DNA of 20,467 nt from Fonticula alba (Eukaryota > Opisthokonta > Rotosphaerida > Fonticulaceae): contig NW_009242988.1 of NCBI RefSeq assembly GCF_000388065.1, positions 141,647-162,113 on the forward strand. Direction: 5' to 3'. The translations under genes were made by a program, and so were the position numbers. Positions 18,228 to 20,467 of the stretch are shown here, piece by piece. Numbering within the stretch: position 1 is the first letter of the stretch; every line of letters begins with the position of its first letter. Under the pieces are notes generated by a model. It was given only the letters and a program-made list of their open reading frames with translations. It ran no database searches and was not told where the DNA came from.

Positions 18228-20467
18228 ATGGCGCCGGTTGCTCCGATCCCCGCGACAGCCGCCTGGGACACGCGTGTCCTGGCGATGGAGCTGCTCGACG
18301 GGCGGGTGTACTTGCAGTACGCGGACTTCTCCATCTCCGGCCCGGTGGCCAAGCACCTGGTGACCTTCGACCTGTGCCGGGCCTCGCGACCGGGCACCGA
18401 TGTGTCCGTCATCCGTCAATCCTTCGAGCATGGGGTCACGTTCCCCATGGGCCCGGGGGTGCCGCTCGGGTCGCTGAACTGGCTGGATCGGGTGCGTTGC
18501 GGCGACGCCGCGTCCCGGGGGTTTGGGCTTTTCCCTCGTTCCCCCCCCCGCCCTCGCGGCTTGGTGGGCGGATGACTGACAGCATGCACTTCCCGGGGGT
18601 CGGGGGCGGGTCCGGCTGGCGGCCGTAGGTGGGCGTCCCCGGGGACGCCCTCCTGGTGGCGGACAATTGCGCCCTCCTGGTGGACGGGAGCACCGTGAAG
18701 GTGTTCCCGTTCGAGGCGCGGGAGGACGATCTGCCCCGGCAGGCCGGCGGCCGGGCGCTGGAGGGCCTCCCCTGGACCGGGCTGCAGGTGGGCACCCGGC
18801 TGGCCGTCCGGCGTAACGTGGTGTTCCTGGAGCCGGCCCACCAGGCCATCGGCTTTTTGATGGAGGGCAACTTGCACTTCTTCCCGGTGCGTGCCGCATG
18901 TCGGCCGGGGGGCGGCCGGGGCGCGCGATCCCCCTGTCTGACATTGGCCCTCTTCTCCCCCCCCCCCCGCCCCCCTTTGGACGGTCTGCCGCACGGGCCG
19001 CCGGGAGCAGCATGTGCCGCCGCCCTTCCCGGCGGGGGCGCCCCTCCAGCGGGCGCTCTTCCGCGGGACCGGCAGCCAGCTCCATGTGCGCCTGGACGCG
19101 CTGGAGGTGAGCGTGGAGTTCCTGTCGGTGGGCCGGGACTCGACCCGCGTCGAGGCGGTGTCCAAGGTGAGCGTGCAGCAGTGTCTGCTGTGCCTGGGCC
19201 TGGGCGCGGCCACCAGCCGGGCCATCGGGGACCTGGTGTCGACCGGCCGGCCGCACAGCCAGCAGGACTTCCGCAGCTTGGAGCATTGCGGCCAGGCGTG
19301 CTTCGACGTGTGGGCCACCTTGGCGGATGGGTTTTTCGTGCACTGCAACCGCGTGCTGGCCATCGTCCAGGGGCGCCTGCTGCTGGTGGAGCTGCCCGGG
19401 GAGGCCGTCGAGCCGGTTCCCCTGGCGGAGGTGGTCCTGCTGGAGGGCCTGTCGGCCAAGGCGCGCCTGGAGCGGACCACCACCCGCGGGCAGGCCCTGC
19501 TGGTGGACCCGGCCACGGAGCGTGCCTACTCCATCGACGTGGGGACGCACATCCGGTGGCCGTCTGCCCGGCCGAGGGTGCGTTTCGTGGGCGCGCGCGA
19601 CTGGGGGCCAGCCGGGCGGATCTGGGCCGGGGGCAGGGGGGCAAGCACACCCTCGAGACCATTGACACGCGCGATGCCTGAACCGCATGCTGGCGGTGGC
19701 GGCGGCCGCGGTGGCCCGTAGCCAGCCCTCCCGGCGTACGTCGATTCGACCATCGCCCGGTCGCTGTACACCGGGGAGCATGTCGTCATGGTGGATGAGA
19801 CCGGGCGCCGGGTCATTCTGAGGGGCTTCGACCAGGACACCACCCGGCGGTACTACGAGCAGCCGGTGTACCTGTCACCGATGCCCAACGCGTCCGCGGA
19901 CTTTTGCCTGCGGCCCATCGGCCGGCAGTCGCGGGACACGTCCGAGGGTGTACGTGATGGGGCCACTTGCGGGCCGACGCTTCCATGCGCGCACACACAC
20001 ACACACACACACGCCAGGGATTCCGCCGCTGACACACGGGTGCGCACATGTCGGGGGTGGCGGCGGCCCCCCCCCCCCCTCGGCGCCCCCGTTCTCCCTC
20101 GGGCCCCCCCCGGGATAACCGGCCCCGGGTTGCGAATCGCCGGGGTTGGGAAGGACTGCATGTGGGCAAAGGTTAATGCCGAAGAGGCGACCGTGGTGGG
20201 GCGTTGGACCTTATGCCGGTCGATCGGCCGACAAGATCGGCAGGGCGCGGTCGGTCCCCCTGTCGGCGACAGGGGGGCCCGTGGGAGCCGGGCAGACCGG
20301 GGGCGAGGTACGCCGAGGGCCGTAGTCCGAGGGCGGGGGAGACACCGGGCGCGGGGGGGCCGCCCCTGCGCCCGGGGGGGGGGGGGGGAGCGGGACGTGC
20401 GGGCGGCAACATTTTGGGGCTCGGCCGCGCGGGCAAGGTGTCAAGCGGCAGGGCAAGCACGCCTGCG
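18228..20467 (+). CDS. Unidentified beta-rich soluble protein (3' partial, at least 4 exons)
   Basis: Exons are 18228-18491, 18629-18886, 19011-19577 and 19722-19949, all joined in phase 0, giving 439 residues; the gene then continues. The ATG at 18228 has A at -3 and G at +4 and follows a pyrimidine-rich leader. There is no signal peptide or membrane helix, so it is probably cytosolic. Short beta-strand-like blocks recur (RVYLQYADFSI, ALLVADNCALLVDG, GFFVHCNRVLAIVQGRLLLVEL, EHVVMVDETGRRVIL), as in a WD-like or CNH-like propeller. I recognise no family and assign no function. Base and codon use match the receptor gene. A possible further exon begins at 20154 and stays open to the window edge. 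Confidence 0.72.
18492..18628 (+). other. Intron 1 of second gene
   Basis: GTGCGT donor, GACTGAC branch-like motif near 18573, and CCGTAG acceptor ending at 18628, phase 0. It contains a C9 run (18541-18549). Confidence 0.8.
18887..19010 (+). other. Intron 2 of second gene
   Basis: GTGCGT donor, TCTGAC branch-like motif near 18938, and acceptor at AGCAG. The tandem acceptors end at 19007 and 19010. Both keep frame and differ by one Gln. It contains a long C run around 18958-18968. Confidence 0.78.
19578..19721 (+). other. Intron 3 of second gene
   Basis: GTGCGT donor and CCGTAG acceptor ending at 19721, phase 0. The acceptor TAG is itself an in-frame stop, so retention would truncate the protein. 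The branch is probably TTGAC near 19662 or CTGAAC near 19678. Confidence 0.78.
19950..20153 (+). other. Intron 4 of second gene (3' end uncertain)
   Basis: GTACGT donor at 19950, phase 0. It contains a (CA)n tract (19991-20012), a GCTGAC motif near 20029 and a C run near 20069-20081. The first AG after that motif ends at 20153. Using it gives a phase-0 frame open to the window edge that starts DCMWAKVNAEEATVV and then turns into Arg/Gly-rich sequence. Another donor, perhaps near 20308, may end that exon. Confidence 0.4.

Noticed and set aside
17160-19781. 873-codon minus-strand open frame
   Set aside because: It runs antisense across the second gene's exons and introns and the tRNA-Trp gene, is Arg/Pro/Gly-rich, and mirrors GC-rich codons of the + strand.
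1-20467. CRISPR arrays, insertion sequences, prophage or other bacterial mobile elements
   Set aside because: No spaced direct repeats, transposase or terminal inverted repeats were seen. The genome is eukaryotic by its introns and tRNAs.

Overview
The window looks like nuclear DNA of a very GC-rich unicellular eukaryote. It has spliceosomal introns with GT..AG ends and CTGAC branch-like motifs, two eukaryotic-type tRNA genes followed by T-runs (Pol III style), and a huge multi-exon membrane receptor kinase. Long G and C homopolymers and (TG)n/(CG)n tracts fill the non-coding DNA. Giant receptor kinases with furin-like cysteine repeats in a genome of this composition fit a protist close to animals and fungi; Fonticula alba is my best guess. 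That is inference from memory, and no search was run.

Layout. (1) 1-9375, + strand: the 3' part (at least 9 exons, about 2,700 residues in the window, 5' end outside) of a receptor-like kinase. Its ectodomain alternates FG-GAP/VCBS propeller-like stretches with cysteine-rich modules, then has about 16 furin-like repeats, one transmembrane helix, a short juxtamembrane segment partly on a 31-nt microexon, and a protein kinase domain with its main catalytic motifs intact. (2) 9376-16565: 7.2 kb with no gene I can recognise. It holds an A/T island with a TATA-like box (9851-9890), a possible Pol III transcript on the minus strand (about 9646-9825), poly-C tracts, and a long G/T-biased, A-poor stretch (about 11,100-16,000). 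Within that stretch, 1.86 kb contains no stop trinucleotide in any + frame. (3) 16566-17268: tRNA-Lys(CUU) on the minus strand and tRNA-Trp(CCA) on the plus strand, divergent, each with a TATA-like box about 30 bp upstream and a T-run downstream. (4) 18228 to the right edge, + strand: the 5' part of a second multi-exon gene, a soluble beta-rich protein I cannot assign, with its 3' end outside.

The receptor would bind something outside the cell through its propellers and cysteine repeats and signal through the cytoplasmic kinase. Nothing ties the second gene or the tRNAs to it. Exon borders were worked out by hand from reading-frame continuity, splice motifs and cysteine spacing. Most joins are frame-consistent and convincing. 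The weak points are 3262-3440 (coding frame doubtful), the microexon, and everything after 19949.
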